Positions 1-9,882 of a stretch of DNA of 64,000 bases are shown one piece after another. A program made the translations under genes and the position numbers. The stretch comes from Ostreococcus lucimarinus CCE9901 (Eukaryota > Chlorophyta > Mamiellophyceae > Mamiellales > Bathycoccaceae): NCBI RefSeq assembly GCF_000092065.1, contig NC_009371.1:248001-312000 (forward strand). The letters are read 5' to 3'. Each line of letters opens with the position of its first letter. The stretch's first letter is position 1. The notes under the pieces were generated by a model. It did not search any database, was not told the origin of the DNA, and was given only the letters and a program-made list of their open reading frames with translations.

Positions 1-3000
1 TGCATATTTCCATCCGGGGCGATGAACATGTGGGGCGCGGCGCTGGCTATTCTGGAGGTGAATAAGAAGGGTATCACGATGGAGACATTCAACGAAGACG
101 TAACGCTCAAGGGGAACGTCACGTGCGCTGGTATCTTAGGCATGGTGATTTTCGATTGCTTATTTTACGCGTTTCTCACCTTTTACTTCGACGCCGTGTG
201 GAAAACCGAATACGGCACGCGCCAGCCTCCTTGGTTTCTATTCACGCGTAAGTACTGGTGCGGTGACGCGTCGAAGGTCATCGATGATGAAACGCTTGGA
301 ATGCACGAGCAAGAGTCTGGGGACGCCGTCGAGCCGCTCACGAAGCAACAGATGAAGTCAGCCAGCGTCGTCGTTCGCGGTTTGACGAAGAAGTTTGGCG
401 ACGAAGTCACTGCGGTGGATAATTTGAGTATGACCTTTGTTCCTGGCCAAGTGAGTGGATTACTTGGTCACAATGGTGCTGGTAAAACGACGACGATTAG
501 TGTTCTCACGGGTATGATTGAACGGACCTCTGGTCGAGCGACTATTGACGGGTACGACACCAAAACCCAGATGCGAGAAATTCGCGCCGGTCTCGGTATC
601 TGCCCTCAATTCGACGTCCTTTGGCCGACACTCACGGTGCGCGAACATTTACAATTATACGCCGCATTTGCGGGTATGCAAAAAGAGGATGTAGAACGAG
701 AACTCAAGCAAGTCGTGGAAGAGGTTGCGCTGACGGAGAAGATTGACGCGAACTCGAAGGATCTATCGGGTGGGATGAAGCGTAAGCTCTCGCTCGCTAT
801 TGCGTTTATCGGCAGTCCGTCCGTAGTGTTTCTCGACGAACCAACGTCTGGGATGGACCCTTACTCGCGACGATTCACGTGGGACGTCATTCGCAAACGA
901 GCCGCCAACTGCACAGTCTTGCTCACGACGCACTTTTTGGACGAGGCTGATTTGCTGTGCGATCGAGTCGCCATCATGAGCGCTGGTCATCTTGCATGCA
1001 TCGGTTCGCCACTATTCCTCAAGTCTAAATTCGGCACTGGTTATCTGCTCACGTTTGCGCGTCATAGTCGCGCGTCATCGACGCAAATCGCGTCGATGAC
1101 GCAGCACAACTCGAACGCCATGCTGCGAGTGATTCAACACTTCGTACCCAAAGCCGTTGTTCACAGCGACGTCGGCGCCGAGCTATCGTTTTCTTTACCA
1201 TTCGAGTCTACCGGCGACTTTTCTGCGTTATTCAAGGCTCTCGATGAGCAGATCGGGAATTTAGGGTACGCAAGTTACGGCATCTCGTGCACCACGCTCG
1301 AGGAGGTATTTCTATCTCTCGCACATGGGGTGAAGGCGGCGTCCACGGCGCAATCGAAAGGCAAGGTTGTGGACTTAGACGCACCCGTGGAAGAAGCCGA
1401 CGAATGTGAAGACCTCGATGCAAAATTGGTCGCTGGCAACCGCAAGGACATTCGCCAAACCTACGCGAAGGGTGGTGCCTTACTCAGAATCCAACTCAAA
1501 CGCTTGCTCTGGAAGCGTTGGCTCAATTGGCGTCGCAGCATGCGGTCGATATTCATGCAACTTCTCGTACCTTGTTTGCTCGTCGTGCTCGCGCTTTATT
1601 TGACCACGTTGAGTTTTGAACCTGGGAGCACGATTTCGGCGAAAGAAATCAGTCGAAAGCTACTCAATAACAAGAAGACCCTCGTGACGTACTCCCCTTC
1701 GGCGACTGAGGCGGTCGCCGTCACGACGAACTTGATGACAGACACTTACGCGTTACGCTCTCAGTATCAACCCGAGATTTCGTGTATGTGCAACTGCTTA
1801 GCGAAAGATCAAACGATCACGATGTCTGCCATGACGTGTTGCGCGTATAACAGAACCATTGAGTCAACGTGTCGAGTAGCGGCATTGGCACGTCTTGCGG
1901 GCGGGACGTATTGCGTCAAGTCTCCAAAAGGCTACGATGTACAAAGAGACATCGTTTCTATGGGGCTATCGTGCTCGTCCATGATAGATGACAGTATCGA
2001 TAGTTACTTACTAGACGTCCAAGAGCCATCGGTGCCTTGTGACATGCAACCGACGGGATCGCCGTGCGACGTCTTGTACGTTGACGAGTACGACGGCACG
2101 CGCTATAGTCACACGCTGTACGGACATCAAACAGCCTTACACGGTATGCCGACCGTCATCAACAACGTGAATAGTGCTATTTTGCGCAAGCGCACGTCCG
2201 ATTCTAGTGCGAGCATCACGACTACGATTCACTGGTATCCGAGCGCGGTGAATACACTGAAGGAAGGAGACATCGAAGAGCCGGACAACTCTGGAACTAC
2301 GTTCATCGTTTCCATGTTCGTCGTCATGGGGCTCGCTGTTCTCAGTGCTGGGATTTCAATCTTTCCAGTGTACGAACGATGCAATAACTCCAAACACTTA
2401 CAGCTCGTGAGTGGAATCGATAAACGAATTTATTGGCTGGCGCACTACGTCGCAGACGCCATACAGCTCGTTATTCCGTTCGCCGTCATCGTCGTCATTT
2501 TTGCCGGTTTCAATGCGTCTTACTTCCAAGGTCAACTCGGGGCGATCACTGTTTTGTTGGGTTTTTTCATGTTGACCTCTATTCCACACGCGCATTATCA
2601 AGGATTTTGGTACACTAGCGAATACTACACCTTTGTTGGGCAAATCGGAACAAACACCACCGTTGGCGTGATCACCACCATCGCCGGTATCGTCACCGAT
2701 GCCCTGAAAGACTTGAATAAAGAGACGTTGTTGGTGAGCAAAATCTTCAATTACACGTTTCCGCTCATCATTCCGCACTTTAGTTTCGGGAAAGGTCTAT
2801 ACGACATCGCACAAAATGGTTTGGACAAGACGCGGAAAATTTTCCGCGAGGATTGCATGTGCCTCGTCCCCGTCGTACCAAAGGGTTCTTTCAACGTCAT
2901 CGCCGACGATTTGGGCTATTTGATCGGAACATTTTTCATGTGGAGCGCTTTGTTGTTTTACAAAGAGTATAAAGAGATTTTCGCAAGTTGGATACTGATG

Positions 3001-4113
3001 AAACGTGGAAACTCGCAAGAGGTATCGCCGAGCGTCGACGAAGATGAAGACGTGCGAGCCGAGCGCGAACGCGTGCTCTCAGGAGACATCGACGGTGATG
3101 GCGTCATCATGGACCGCTTATCCAAGACGTACAAAGGCTTGTCAGCGAGTTCTACAAAGCTCGCCGTTCGAAATCTCAGCGTGGGTCTACATCGCGATCA
3201 ATGCTTTGGTTTGCTCGGCATCAACGGCGCGGGAAAGACGACGACATTCAAGATGCTCACGGGCGAGTTCCCACCATCTGCGGGTGACGCGATCATTCAA
3301 GATCGAGACGGTGCGTCTCACAGTGTGCGTACTGATCTTAACGACGCGCGACGATTGATGGGATATTGTCCTCAGTTCAACGGCTTGCAACCAAACTTTA
3401 CCGCACGCGAGCACATTGAATTCTACGCCGCCATTCGCGGAATGCCGACGGAGATGATTCCGCGCGTGACGGAAGATCTGCTGCAGCGTATGGGTTTGAC
3501 TTTGTATGCCGATAGACAAGCTGGAACATACAGTGGAGGCAACAAGCGTAAGCTTTCTGTCGCGTTGTCGCTCGTCGGCGAACCAGAAGTCGTCTTCTTG
3601 GATGAACCATCAACTGGTATGGATCCCGAAGCGAGACGGTTCATGTGGGACGTGATCTCGTCCATGATGGTTGGACGCACGATTGTTCTCACATCGCACT
3701 CTATGGAGGAGTGTGAGGCACTCTGTAATCGCATCGGTATCATGGTGAGTGGCGAGTTCAAGTGTCTTGGCTCCTTGCAGCACTTGAAGTCGCGCTTTAG
3801 TGAAGGATACTCCATCGATCTGCGCTTTTCCGACGGAAAAGGAAACGCCGTTATGGAAGCGCTACGAGCCAAACACGGAGACATTGGAGCGGAGATAGTA
3901 GAAACACACGCCACAGAAATTAAACTTCGCGTGATGAATCCCGAAATGAAACTTTGGCGTATTTTTGACGCCGTCGAAGCTTTGAAGCAGTCGGACGACG
4001 ACGGCGCAAGAATTGACGACTACTCCGTGTCGCAGACGACTTTAGAGCAGGTCTTCATCCGATTTGCAAAGGAGCAAACCGAGGAGATACACGCGGCACC
4101 GGGATTACAGTAG
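1..4113 (+). CDS. ABC transporter, ABCA subfamily (full transporter, 5' end outside window)
   Basis: Membrane ATPase of the ABCA type, a family that usually moves lipids. The visible part holds the end of the first membrane domain, NBD1, a second membrane domain with a large Cys-containing external loop (about residues 540-760), further membrane segments and NBD2. Residues are counted from the ATG at 22. NBD1 has Walker A GHNGAGKTTT near 149, signature LSGGMKRK near 248 and Walker B VVFLDEPTSGMD near 268. NBD2 has GINGAGKTTT near 1066, YSGGNKRK near 1170 and VVFLDEPSTGMD near 1190. The frame is open from base 1, and full ABCA proteins are longer than 1363 residues, so the 5' part is missing; the ATG at 22 is probably not the start. 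Base composition is clearly less GC-rich than the genes that follow. The substrate cannot be read from the sequence. Confidence 0.93.
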   Translation, partial: CIFPSGAMNMWGAALAILEVNKKGITMETFNEDVTLKGNVTCAGILGMVIFDCLFYAFLTFYFDAVWKTEYGTRQPPWFLFTRKYWCGDASKVIDDETLGMHEQESGDAVEPLTKQQMKSASVVVRGLTKKFGDEVTAVDNLSMTFVPGQVSGLLGHNGAGKTTTISVLTGMIERTSGRATIDGYDTKTQMREIRAGLGICPQFDVLWPTLTVREHLQLYAAFAGMQKEDVERELKQVVEEVALTEKIDANSKDLSGGMKRKLSLAIAFIGSPSVVFLDEPTSGMDPYSRRFTWDVIRKRAANCTVLLTTHFLDEADLLCDRVAIMSAGHLACIGSPLFLKSKFGTGYLLTFARHSRASSTQIASMTQHNSNAMLRVIQHFVPKAVVHSDVGAELSFSLPFESTGDFSALFKALDEQIGNLGYASYGISCTTLEEVFLSLAHGVKAASTAQSKGKVVDLDAPVEEADECEDLDAKLVAGNRKDIRQTYAKGGALLRIQLKRLLWKRWLNWRRSMRSIFMQLLVPCLLVVLALYLTTLSFEPGSTISAKEISRKLLNNKKTLVTYSPSATEAVAVTTNLMTDTYALRSQYQPEISCMCNCLAKDQTITMSAMTCCAYNRTIESTCRVAALARLAGGTYCVKSPKGYDVQRDIVSMGLSCSSMIDDSIDSYLLDVQEPSVPCDMQPTGSPCDVLYVDEYDGTRYSHTLYGHQTALHGMPTVINNVNSAILRKRTSDSSASITTTIHWYPSAVNTLKEGDIEEPDNSGTTFIVSMFVVMGLAVLSAGISIFPVYERCNNSKHLQLVSGIDKRIYWLAHYVADAIQLVIPFAVIVVIFAGFNASYFQGQLGAITVLLGFFMLTSIPHAHYQGFWYTSEYYTFVGQIGTNTTVGVITTIAGIVTDALKDLNKETLLVSKIFNYTFPLIIPHFSFGKGLYDIAQNGLDKTRKIFREDCMCLVPVVPKGSFNVIADDLGYLIGTFFMWSALLFYKEYKEIFASWILMKRGNSQEVSPSVDEDEDVRAERERVLSGDIDGDGVIMDRLSKTYKGLSASSTKLAVRNLSVGLHRDQCFGLLGINGAGKTTTFKMLTGEFPPSAGDAIIQDRDGASHSVRTDLNDARRLMGYCPQFNGLQPNFTAREHIEFYAAIRGMPTEMIPRVTEDLLQRMGLTLYADRQAGTYSGGNKRKLSVALSLVGEPEVVFLDEPSTGMDPEARRFMWDVISSMMVGRTIVLTSHSMEECEALCNRIGIMVSGEFKCLGSLQHLKSRFSEGYSIDLRFSDGKGNAVMEALRAKHGDIGAEIVETHATEIKLRVMNPEMKLWRIFDAVEALKQSDDDGARIDDYSVSQTTLEQVFIRFAKEQTEEIHAAPGLQ

Positions 4114-4146
4114 ATATTGTACAGTATATTGCAACGAAATAAATCG

Positions 4147-5811
4147 CTACCCAGACGCCGCAGGCGTCTCCAAGCAAACACCTCTGGCGTCGAGCTTTCT
4201 CGCGCGCGTCATGGACGCGGGGTGCAGCAACGCGTTGATTTCCGCCACCGTTGCGTAAGTCGCAGCTATTTCAGCGACAGGTCGCCCGGTGGCCAACGCC
4301 TCTTTCGCCACCGCCGAAGATTTTTTGTATCCAATCAACGGCAAGAGAGCAGTGACGATGCCGATGGAGTTTTCGACGGATTTCTTGCACACTTCCTCGT
4401 TCGCCGTGATGCCGTCGATACACTTCACGCGGAGAGTGTTAAGTCCACGCTCCATCATATCCATATTATTCAATAAATTGTAAACGATCAACGGTTCAAA
4501 AACGTTCAACTGCAACTGCGCCGCCTCCGACGCGTGGGCAATCGAAGCGTCTGTGCCCATGATTTGAAAACACACCTGGTTCATCACTTCTGGGATGACG
4601 GGATTGATTTTACCTGGCATGATAGAGCTTCCAGGGGCAACTGCAGGAAGATTGATTTCATTAAACCCACATCGCGGGCCGCTGGACAGCAACCGCAAAT
4701 CGTTGCAGATTTTTGAAATCTTCACGGCGACGCGGCGCAAGATGTTAGAAAACAACAGAAAACTCGACGTCGAGCTCGATGCCTCAATAAAATCTTGCGG
4801 TGAGCGTAACGGAAGTCCGGTGAGCTCCGATAATGCCGCCACAGCCTCCTCAGAAAACGCCTCGTCGGCGCAAATCGAAGTCCCGATCGCGGTGCCGCCG
4901 AGATTCATCTCATACATTTGGTCGACGTTTCGTTCCAGAAACGTCAAATCCGCCTCTAGCGTCGCCGCAAACGAGTGAAATTCTTGACCCAGCGTCATTG
5001 GTACCGCATCTTGAAGCTGTGTGCGTCCCATCTTGATTATTCCTTGAAACTCGTCACCCTTCGCGCGCAAACTGACGATCATCTTTTTCAACGCCTCGAC
5101 GACGATGCCGTGCTTCAACACTACCGCGAGTTTTGCGGCGCTCGGGTACGCATCGTTCGTGCTTTGACACAAATTTACGTGATCATTCGGATTTACCACG
5201 CTGTACTCGCCGATGGGCACCCCCAAAAACCGCGCCGCCAAATTCGCGATCACCTCGTTCGCGTTCATATTCGTCGACGTCCCGGCGCCGCCCTGAATGA
5301 CGTCCACCGCGAAGTGATGATGATGTTCCTCCGAATCGATCAGCTCATCGCACGCGAACGATATAGCGCGATACACATCATCCGGCAGCAGCCCTATCTT
5401 CCGATTCGCCACCGCGCACGCCTTCTTCGTCAACGCCAGCGCTCGTATGAATTCCGGGTACTTTCTCAGCGTCGTCCCCGTGATGTGATAATTTTCCATC
5501 GCCCGCGCCGTGGCGATCCCGTACAGCGCCTCCGACGGTATTTCCATCGACCCGAGCAAATCGCTCTCCGTGCGGTGCGTTTTCACGTGCTCGAACCGCA
5601 CCGAGGCGTACGCGCGACGTCGTAACGCTTTTTCCCCATCTTGTCCCGCCAAGTGCCCAGCGGTCGTTACGCCGCTCCACGGCGCCTCATCGCGACGCGC
5701 GCCCTCGAGCGCGCGTCCGCGGCGCAGCATAAATATCGCGCTTTCATCGCGCGCCAGCGCGCGCAGCGCTCGCGCGCTCGAGCGCGCGAACATTTCGATC
5801 GCGCGTCGCAA
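4147..5811 (-). CDS. Aspartate ammonia-lyase (aspartase), probably organelle-targeted
   Basis: Member of the aspartase/fumarase superfamily; aspartase converts L-aspartate to fumarate and ammonia. The signature loop GSSIMPGKINP is at 394-404. Aspartase-type motifs outnumber fumarase ones: NPNDHVNLCQSTNDAYP at 207-223, GRTQLQDAVPMTLGQEF, SKICNDLRLLSSGPR and NPVIPEVMNQVCF. Class II fumarases instead carry an SSNDTFP-type motif. The Gly in MPGK is fumarase-like, so a biochemical check is worthwhile. About 80 Arg/Ala-rich residues precede the catalytic domain, consistent with a transit peptide. At 554 aa it is longer than bacterial aspartase (about 470) because of this extension. It is convergent with the ABCA gene (33 bp apart) and divergent from the TPM gene (55 bp apart). 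Start 5811 was chosen as the first ATG; 5793 or 5730 are possible. Confidence 0.87.
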   Translation of the reverse strand: MRRAIEMFARSSARALRALARDESAIFMLRRGRALEGARRDEAPWSGVTTAGHLAGQDGEKALRRRAYASVRFEHVKTHRTESDLLGSMEIPSEALYGIATARAMENYHITGTTLRKYPEFIRALALTKKACAVANRKIGLLPDDVYRAISFACDELIDSEEHHHHFAVDVIQGGAGTSTNMNANEVIANLAARFLGVPIGEYSVVNPNDHVNLCQSTNDAYPSAAKLAVVLKHGIVVEALKKMIVSLRAKGDEFQGIIKMGRTQLQDAVPMTLGQEFHSFAATLEADLTFLERNVDQMYEMNLGGTAIGTSICADEAFSEEAVAALSELTGLPLRSPQDFIEASSSTSSFLLFSNILRRVAVKISKICNDLRLLSSGPRCGFNEINLPAVAPGSSIMPGKINPVIPEVMNQVCFQIMGTDASIAHASEAAQLQLNVFEPLIVYNLLNNMDMMERGLNTLRVKCIDGITANEEVCKKSVENSIGIVTALLPLIGYKKSSAVAKEALATGRPVAEIAATYATVAEINALLHPASMTRARKLDARGVCLETPAASG

Positions 5812-5866
5812 AGTCGCGAATTCCGCGCCCGCGCCACGTCAGCACATCACACGCCGACGCCGACCG

Positions 5867-6655
5867 ATGCCGACCGTCGCGCGCGCGCCGGCGCGATGCG
5901 CGCGCGCGACGCGCGCGACCGCCGGCGCGACGCGCGCGCGACGCCGCGACGCGACGCCGCGAGGGACGACGGCGCGACGGCGCGACGAAATCGTCCGCCG
6001 CGGCGCGCGCGATCGCGCCGACGACGCCGCGGCGGCGCCGGTCGACGCGTTCGACGCGGTGAAACGCGGCGCGGCGTCGCTTGCGTTGGCGCTGACGCTC
6101 AGCGCGCACGCGTGCGCGCCCGCGAGCGCGCGATTGGAGGGGGTGAACAACCCGGCGCTGCTGCCGCCGGGACCCGCGGCGCCGGTGCTCGACGTCGCGG
6201 GATACCTCACGAAATCCGACGTCGCGCGCCTGACGACCGAGGTCGAGGCCCTGGAGAAAGACACGGGCGTGCGGTTGCGCGTGCTCGCGCAGGCGTACCC
6301 GCAGACGCCGGGATTGGCGGTGAAGGAGTACTGGAACGTGGACGACGACACCGTCGTCTTCGTCGCCGATCCGGGCTTGGGGAACATTTTAAACTTTAGC
6401 GTCGGTGGGAATCTCGATTTAGAGATCCCGCCCTCGTTTTGGACGCGGTTGGCGAATAAGTACGGCACGAAGTTTTACTGGAGCGAACGCGGGGAGGAGG
6501 CGAGCATCTCCGCCGCGGTGCGAGCCATCGACGCGTGCGCGCGCGAGCCGTCGGGGCGCGCCAAGTGCTCGAAAATTATGGAGTACGACGACGGCGGCGC
6601 CGGCGGATTCACCGACGGCGACGCCCCCAAGGGTTTAGGCAAGTTTTTTAAATAA
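5867..6655 (+). CDS. Thylakoid-lumen TPM-domain protein (15.0-kDa lumenal protein type)
   Basis: 262-aa protein with an Arg-rich N-terminus, then a hydrophobic Ala/Leu stretch ending in PASA, which fits a bipartite plastid transit plus thylakoid-transfer signal. The mature part resembles the TPM family of plant lumenal proteins: GVNNPALLPPG, ALEKDTGVRLRVLAQAYP, DDTVVFVADPGLGNILNF and IPPSFWTRLANKYG. Related lumenal proteins act around photosystem assembly or repair, but the precise role of this subgroup is not certain. The frame is open far upstream into the divergent lyase gene. I placed the start at the ATG at 5867 because it leaves a short divergent promoter and keeps the whole targeting signal. 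Confidence 0.8.
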   Translation: MPTVARAPARCARATRATAGATRARRRDATPRGTTARRRDEIVRRGARDRADDAAAAPVDAFDAVKRGAASLALALTLSAHACAPASARLEGVNNPALLPPGPAAPVLDVAGYLTKSDVARLTTEVEALEKDTGVRLRVLAQAYPQTPGLAVKEYWNVDDDTVVFVADPGLGNILNFSVGGNLDLEIPPSFWTRLANKYGTKFYWSERGEEASISAAVRAIDACAREPSGRAKCSKIMEYDDGGAGGFTDGDAPKGLGKFFK

Positions 6656-6660
6656 TTTTT

Positions 6661-6690
6661 CGCTTCGTTTCGCTTCGTTTCGCTTCGTTC
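6661..6690. repeat. Perfect 10-bp tandem repeat, three copies
   Basis: Three exact copies of CGCTTCGTTT-type decamers (the last ends in C) begin six bases after the stop codon of the TPM gene, so they lie in its 3' untranslated region. No function is evident. Confidence 0.75.
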
Positions 6691-6922
6691 CGCGCTCGGC
6701 GTCGCCGCGAGCCGCGCGCGCCTTCGCGCCGCCGCGAAAACCCACACACGAGGGTTTTAATGACGCTCCCATCGAACGCCGACCCGTCGCCCCCGCACAC
6801 TTCGTCGCCCGCGCGCGCGAACCGCTCAAAAGTTCGCACGGTTTTTACCGCACGACCTCGTTCCGCTCGATCGCCCTCGCGCTCGTCGCACAGACGCACA
6901 GACGCGCACTCATCGCGCCATC

Positions 6923-7306
6923 ATGTTCACCCGCTCGCCGACCGCGGCGACGATCAAAACGCCGCTCGTCGCGCACCGCGCGACGCGCCGCACCGCGCGA
7001 CGCGCGGTGACCACGGCGGGGATGAAATCTTCCGAGTGCCAAGCCATGGGCGACCGCGTGCTCGTGCTCGCGGACAAGGCGGAGAGCCAAACCAAGGGTG
7101 GGCTGTTTTTGGCGGGCGGCGCGGGCGCGGGCGGACCGGGATCGAGCGTCACGGGAAAAGTGGCGAGCGTCGGTGAAAACGTGAAGGGAATCAAAAAAGG
7201 GGACGCGGTGCTGATCAATGGATTCTCGGGGACGGAGGTTGAGTTCGAGGATGGTGAGAAGGGGAAGTTTATCAACGCCGTCGACGTGTTGGCGGTGCTC
7301 GGATAG
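6923..7306 (+). CDS. Chaperonin 10 (GroES family), plastid type
   Basis: Single-domain co-chaperonin of 127 aa that would cap a Cpn60 ring. After an Arg/Thr-rich leader of about 38 residues that looks like a transit peptide come the Cpn10 landmarks: MGDRVLVLAD, the mobile-loop region ESQTKGGLFLAGG with its hydrophobic tripeptide, GKVASVGENVKGIKKGD, GTEVEFEDGEKGKFI and the terminal DVLAVLG. Length without the leader is about 90 aa, normal for Cpn10. It is one GroES domain, not the double-domain Cpn20. Plastid rather than mitochondrial targeting is inferred from leader composition only. Confidence 0.88.
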   Translation: MFTRSPTAATIKTPLVAHRATRRTARRAVTTAGMKSSECQAMGDRVLVLADKAESQTKGGLFLAGGAGAGGPGSSVTGKVASVGENVKGIKKGDAVLINGFSGTEVEFEDGEKGKFINAVDVLAVLG

Positions 7307-7477
7307 ACGAGAGACGTCGCGCCGAAAACGCCCGCACGATCGCCGATCGAATGATTTGTCAATAAATACCACAGTTAAATGATTTTTAAAGCGCGCTTCG
7401 CGTTCGTTTTGTGATTAGATTACATGAATGACGCGCGCGGTGTAGTGATGATGAATCGAGAAACCGACGCCGACTGC

Positions 7478-8661
7478 TTAATGGTCGGCGTCCGGGTTGT
7501 GGAAGTGGAACTTGCTCGCGCCGAGCGCTTCCATGACGGAATCGAAGATACCGAATTGACCGGCGGTGAGAGTACCGATCATGACGCAACGCGCGGCCAA
7601 ACCTTGGGTGCAGAGCTTGACAACGCCAGTCTCCGCGGCGATGCGGCCGAGACGCGTCACAATGGAACCGGTGCCCCCCGCGCCGGCTTTGTTCACCTTA
7701 GACAACAAGGTATCGGCGGGGTGGGAGATGATGGCGGCGACGACACCAGCGACGACACCAGAAGACAGAGAGACGGAGACGTTTTCAGAGCTCGTGCATT
7801 CCTTGGGAGACTTGCCCATGGACTCGTAGATGGCTTCGGCGGCGCGCCCTTGGACGGCGAACTTGGCCATGGTGTACGGCACTTGCTTGGCCAGAATCGG
7901 ACCGAAACCAGAGTAGAAACCGCTGATGATGCCTTCTTCGCTCGCCATCTTCGCCATGGCGCTGAGAGTGGACGGCGCGTACGTCGGGTTGGACACCAAA
8001 CGGATGCGCGTCGCCTCGAGCGGGCACAAGAAGACGTCGGCGATGAACTCGGCCACCGCGGCGGAGCCGAGGTAGATGGTGTTACGGTTATTCCACGCCT
8101 CCCGTTCGGTCATGCTTTGCGCGGCGTTGATCTTGAAGTATTCAACACCACCGAACTTGAACCAACCTTGGATAAAATAACCCACCGCCGTCGGACCGAG
8201 ACCGGTGAGCAAAGCCCCGGCGCCTTCCTCGGCAATCACCTTGGAGAAGCCAGACACCATACCGCCGTACTTGGACGGATCCAATTGCATGCGCGTCTGT
8301 ACCGATATAAAATTAAATCACGCTCGTCAGTCGATATTCGCACCGCACGCGACGTCGCGCGCGCGTCCGTCGTCGTCGACGCCCCGTCGAGCGCTCGCTC
8401 GCTCGTCGATTCATCCATCGCGGTTCGCGCGCGCGCCTCCGAGCGCACCTTGACCACATCCACCGGCGTCACCGCCCCGTGCGTGAACCCACAGCAGATC
8501 CCGCCCGAGAGCGCTCCCCGAAGGTAATAATCCAGCGTGTACTCCTTCTTCGACGCCGCCGCGAACGCCGGATTCGCGTTTCGTTCCTTCAGCGCGCCCA
8601 GCGTCGCCGTCGGCGCGTACAGGCTCGCCGGCGTCGCCCGCTTGATGAATTCTTGAAGCAT
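7478..8661 (-). CDS. Mitochondrial phosphate carrier (SLC25A3/PiC), two coding exons
   Basis: Inner-membrane carrier importing phosphate for ATP synthesis. Exon 1 is 8661-8449 and exon 2 is 8296-7478, with an intron at 8297-8448. The donor is GTGCGC, the branch motif CGACTGACG lies about 30 nt before the acceptor, and the acceptor is TACAG. Joining restores the carrier signature PVDVVKTRMQLDPSKYGG, which neither exon holds alone. The product is 343 aa. Phosphate-carrier features are YFIQGWFKFGGVEYFK, AEFIADVFLCPLEATRIR, QVPYTMAKF and IISHPADTLLSKVNK. The sequence just upstream of the ATG ends in a second good branch-plus-CAG acceptor, so a 5'-UTR intron is likely. Confidence 0.92.
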
Positions 8662-9060
8662 CTGCGTCGTCGCGCCGTCCGAACGTTCGCGCGCGCGTCA
8701 GTCGCTCCGCGCGCGCGTAAGATGCGCGCGATCTATCGGGACACCGCGCGCGCGCGATCGCGTCGCTCGCGTCGCGCCCTCGCGCCGCGCGCGCGCGTCG
8801 CGCGCGTCGATCGCGCGCGCGTCGTCGCGTCGCCCTCGCGCGCGCGCGCCGCGTCGAAACGCGCACCGTGATGGTTCGTCGAGGAGTGTCGCGCGCGCCG
8901 CGCGTCGTCGCCGCCGTCGTCGACCGCGTCCGCGTCGCCTCGCGAACGACGCGCCGAGGTTCAAATCGTCGCGTCGATCGACGGCGCGAGGTTCGAGGCG
9001 CGACCGGCGAACCCGGACCGACCGACGGACCGACCGACGCGCGCGGCAGACGCGCGCGCG

Positions 9061-9882
9061 ATGGCGCGCGACGGCGCGGGCGACGGCGCGTCGCGCGCGA
9101 GCGCGCGCGCGTACGTGTTCGATCTCGACGGCACGCTGTACGCGATCGCGAACGGGTACGAGGCGGCGTGTCGACGACGCGTGTACGAATTCATGGCGAC
9201 GCGGTGCGCGGGCGTCGACGACGTCGCGGAGGCGCGCGTCGTGTGGGAAAAATGGTTCAAGAGGTATAATCAAACGCTGCGAGCGCTGCGACACGGCGCG
9301 GGGTACGAGTTCGACGCGGCGGAGTATTGGCGATTCACGCGCGGCGACGCGCGCGAGCACCTCGCGCCGAGCGCGGACGTGCGCGCGTTCGTCGAATCGT
9401 TACCGGGCGGGCGAGAGAATAAGTACGTGTTCACGAATTGCAACGAGACGCAGGCGCTGGAGGCGCTGGAGGCGCTCGGGTTGCGAGACTGTTTCGCGGA
9501 CCGCGTCTTCGGCGCGGGAGGCATGGGAGAGTGCTGCAAACCCGAACGCGAGGCGTTTGAAAAGTTCTTCGCGTTTTGCGGCGTCGACGTCGCGGACGCG
9601 TCGGAGTGCGTGTTTTTCGAGGACTCGCTCAAAAACTTGCGCGCGGCGAAGGAGATTTTCGGGATGACGACCGTGCTCGTCGCCGGCGAGACGTTTTACG
9701 AGGAGACGCGCGACGCGAAGACCGACGTCGCGGACGCGGCGCCGTCTTATGTCGATCTCGTGCCGTCTTACGTCGATCTCGTCGTTCACGGCGGCGAATT
9801 GACCGAGCGCGCCGTTTCTCGCGCGCTGCGCGACGTTCCGAGCGCCGCGCGCTGTCGCGTCGCGCTCGGTCTGGACGCCTGA
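9061..9882 (+). CDS. HAD-superfamily phosphatase, pyrimidine 5'-nucleotidase (SDT1/PHM8) type
   Basis: 273-aa HAD hydrolase. Motif I is FDLDGTLY with D21 and D23, motif II TNCNE with T125, motif III K160 in KPEREAF, and motif IV FFEDSLKN with E187/D188. The spacing, the helical cap after motif I and the FEDS motif fit the yeast Sdt1/Phm8-like nucleotidases that dephosphorylate pyrimidine nucleotides or lysophosphatidate; the substrate is inferred. Near the C-terminus PSYVDLV occurs twice in a row, from a 21-bp tandem duplication (9742-9783). ATG 9061 is the first in-frame start close to the HAD core. Confidence 0.85.
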   Translation: MARDGAGDGASRASARAYVFDLDGTLYAIANGYEAACRRRVYEFMATRCAGVDDVAEARVVWEKWFKRYNQTLRALRHGAGYEFDAAEYWRFTRGDAREHLAPSADVRAFVESLPGGRENKYVFTNCNETQALEALEALGLRDCFADRVFGAGGMGECCKPEREAFEKFFAFCGVDVADASECVFFEDSLKNLRAAKEIFGMTTVLVAGETFYEETRDAKTDVADAAPSYVDLVPSYVDLVVHGGELTERAVSRALRDVPSAARCRVALGLDA

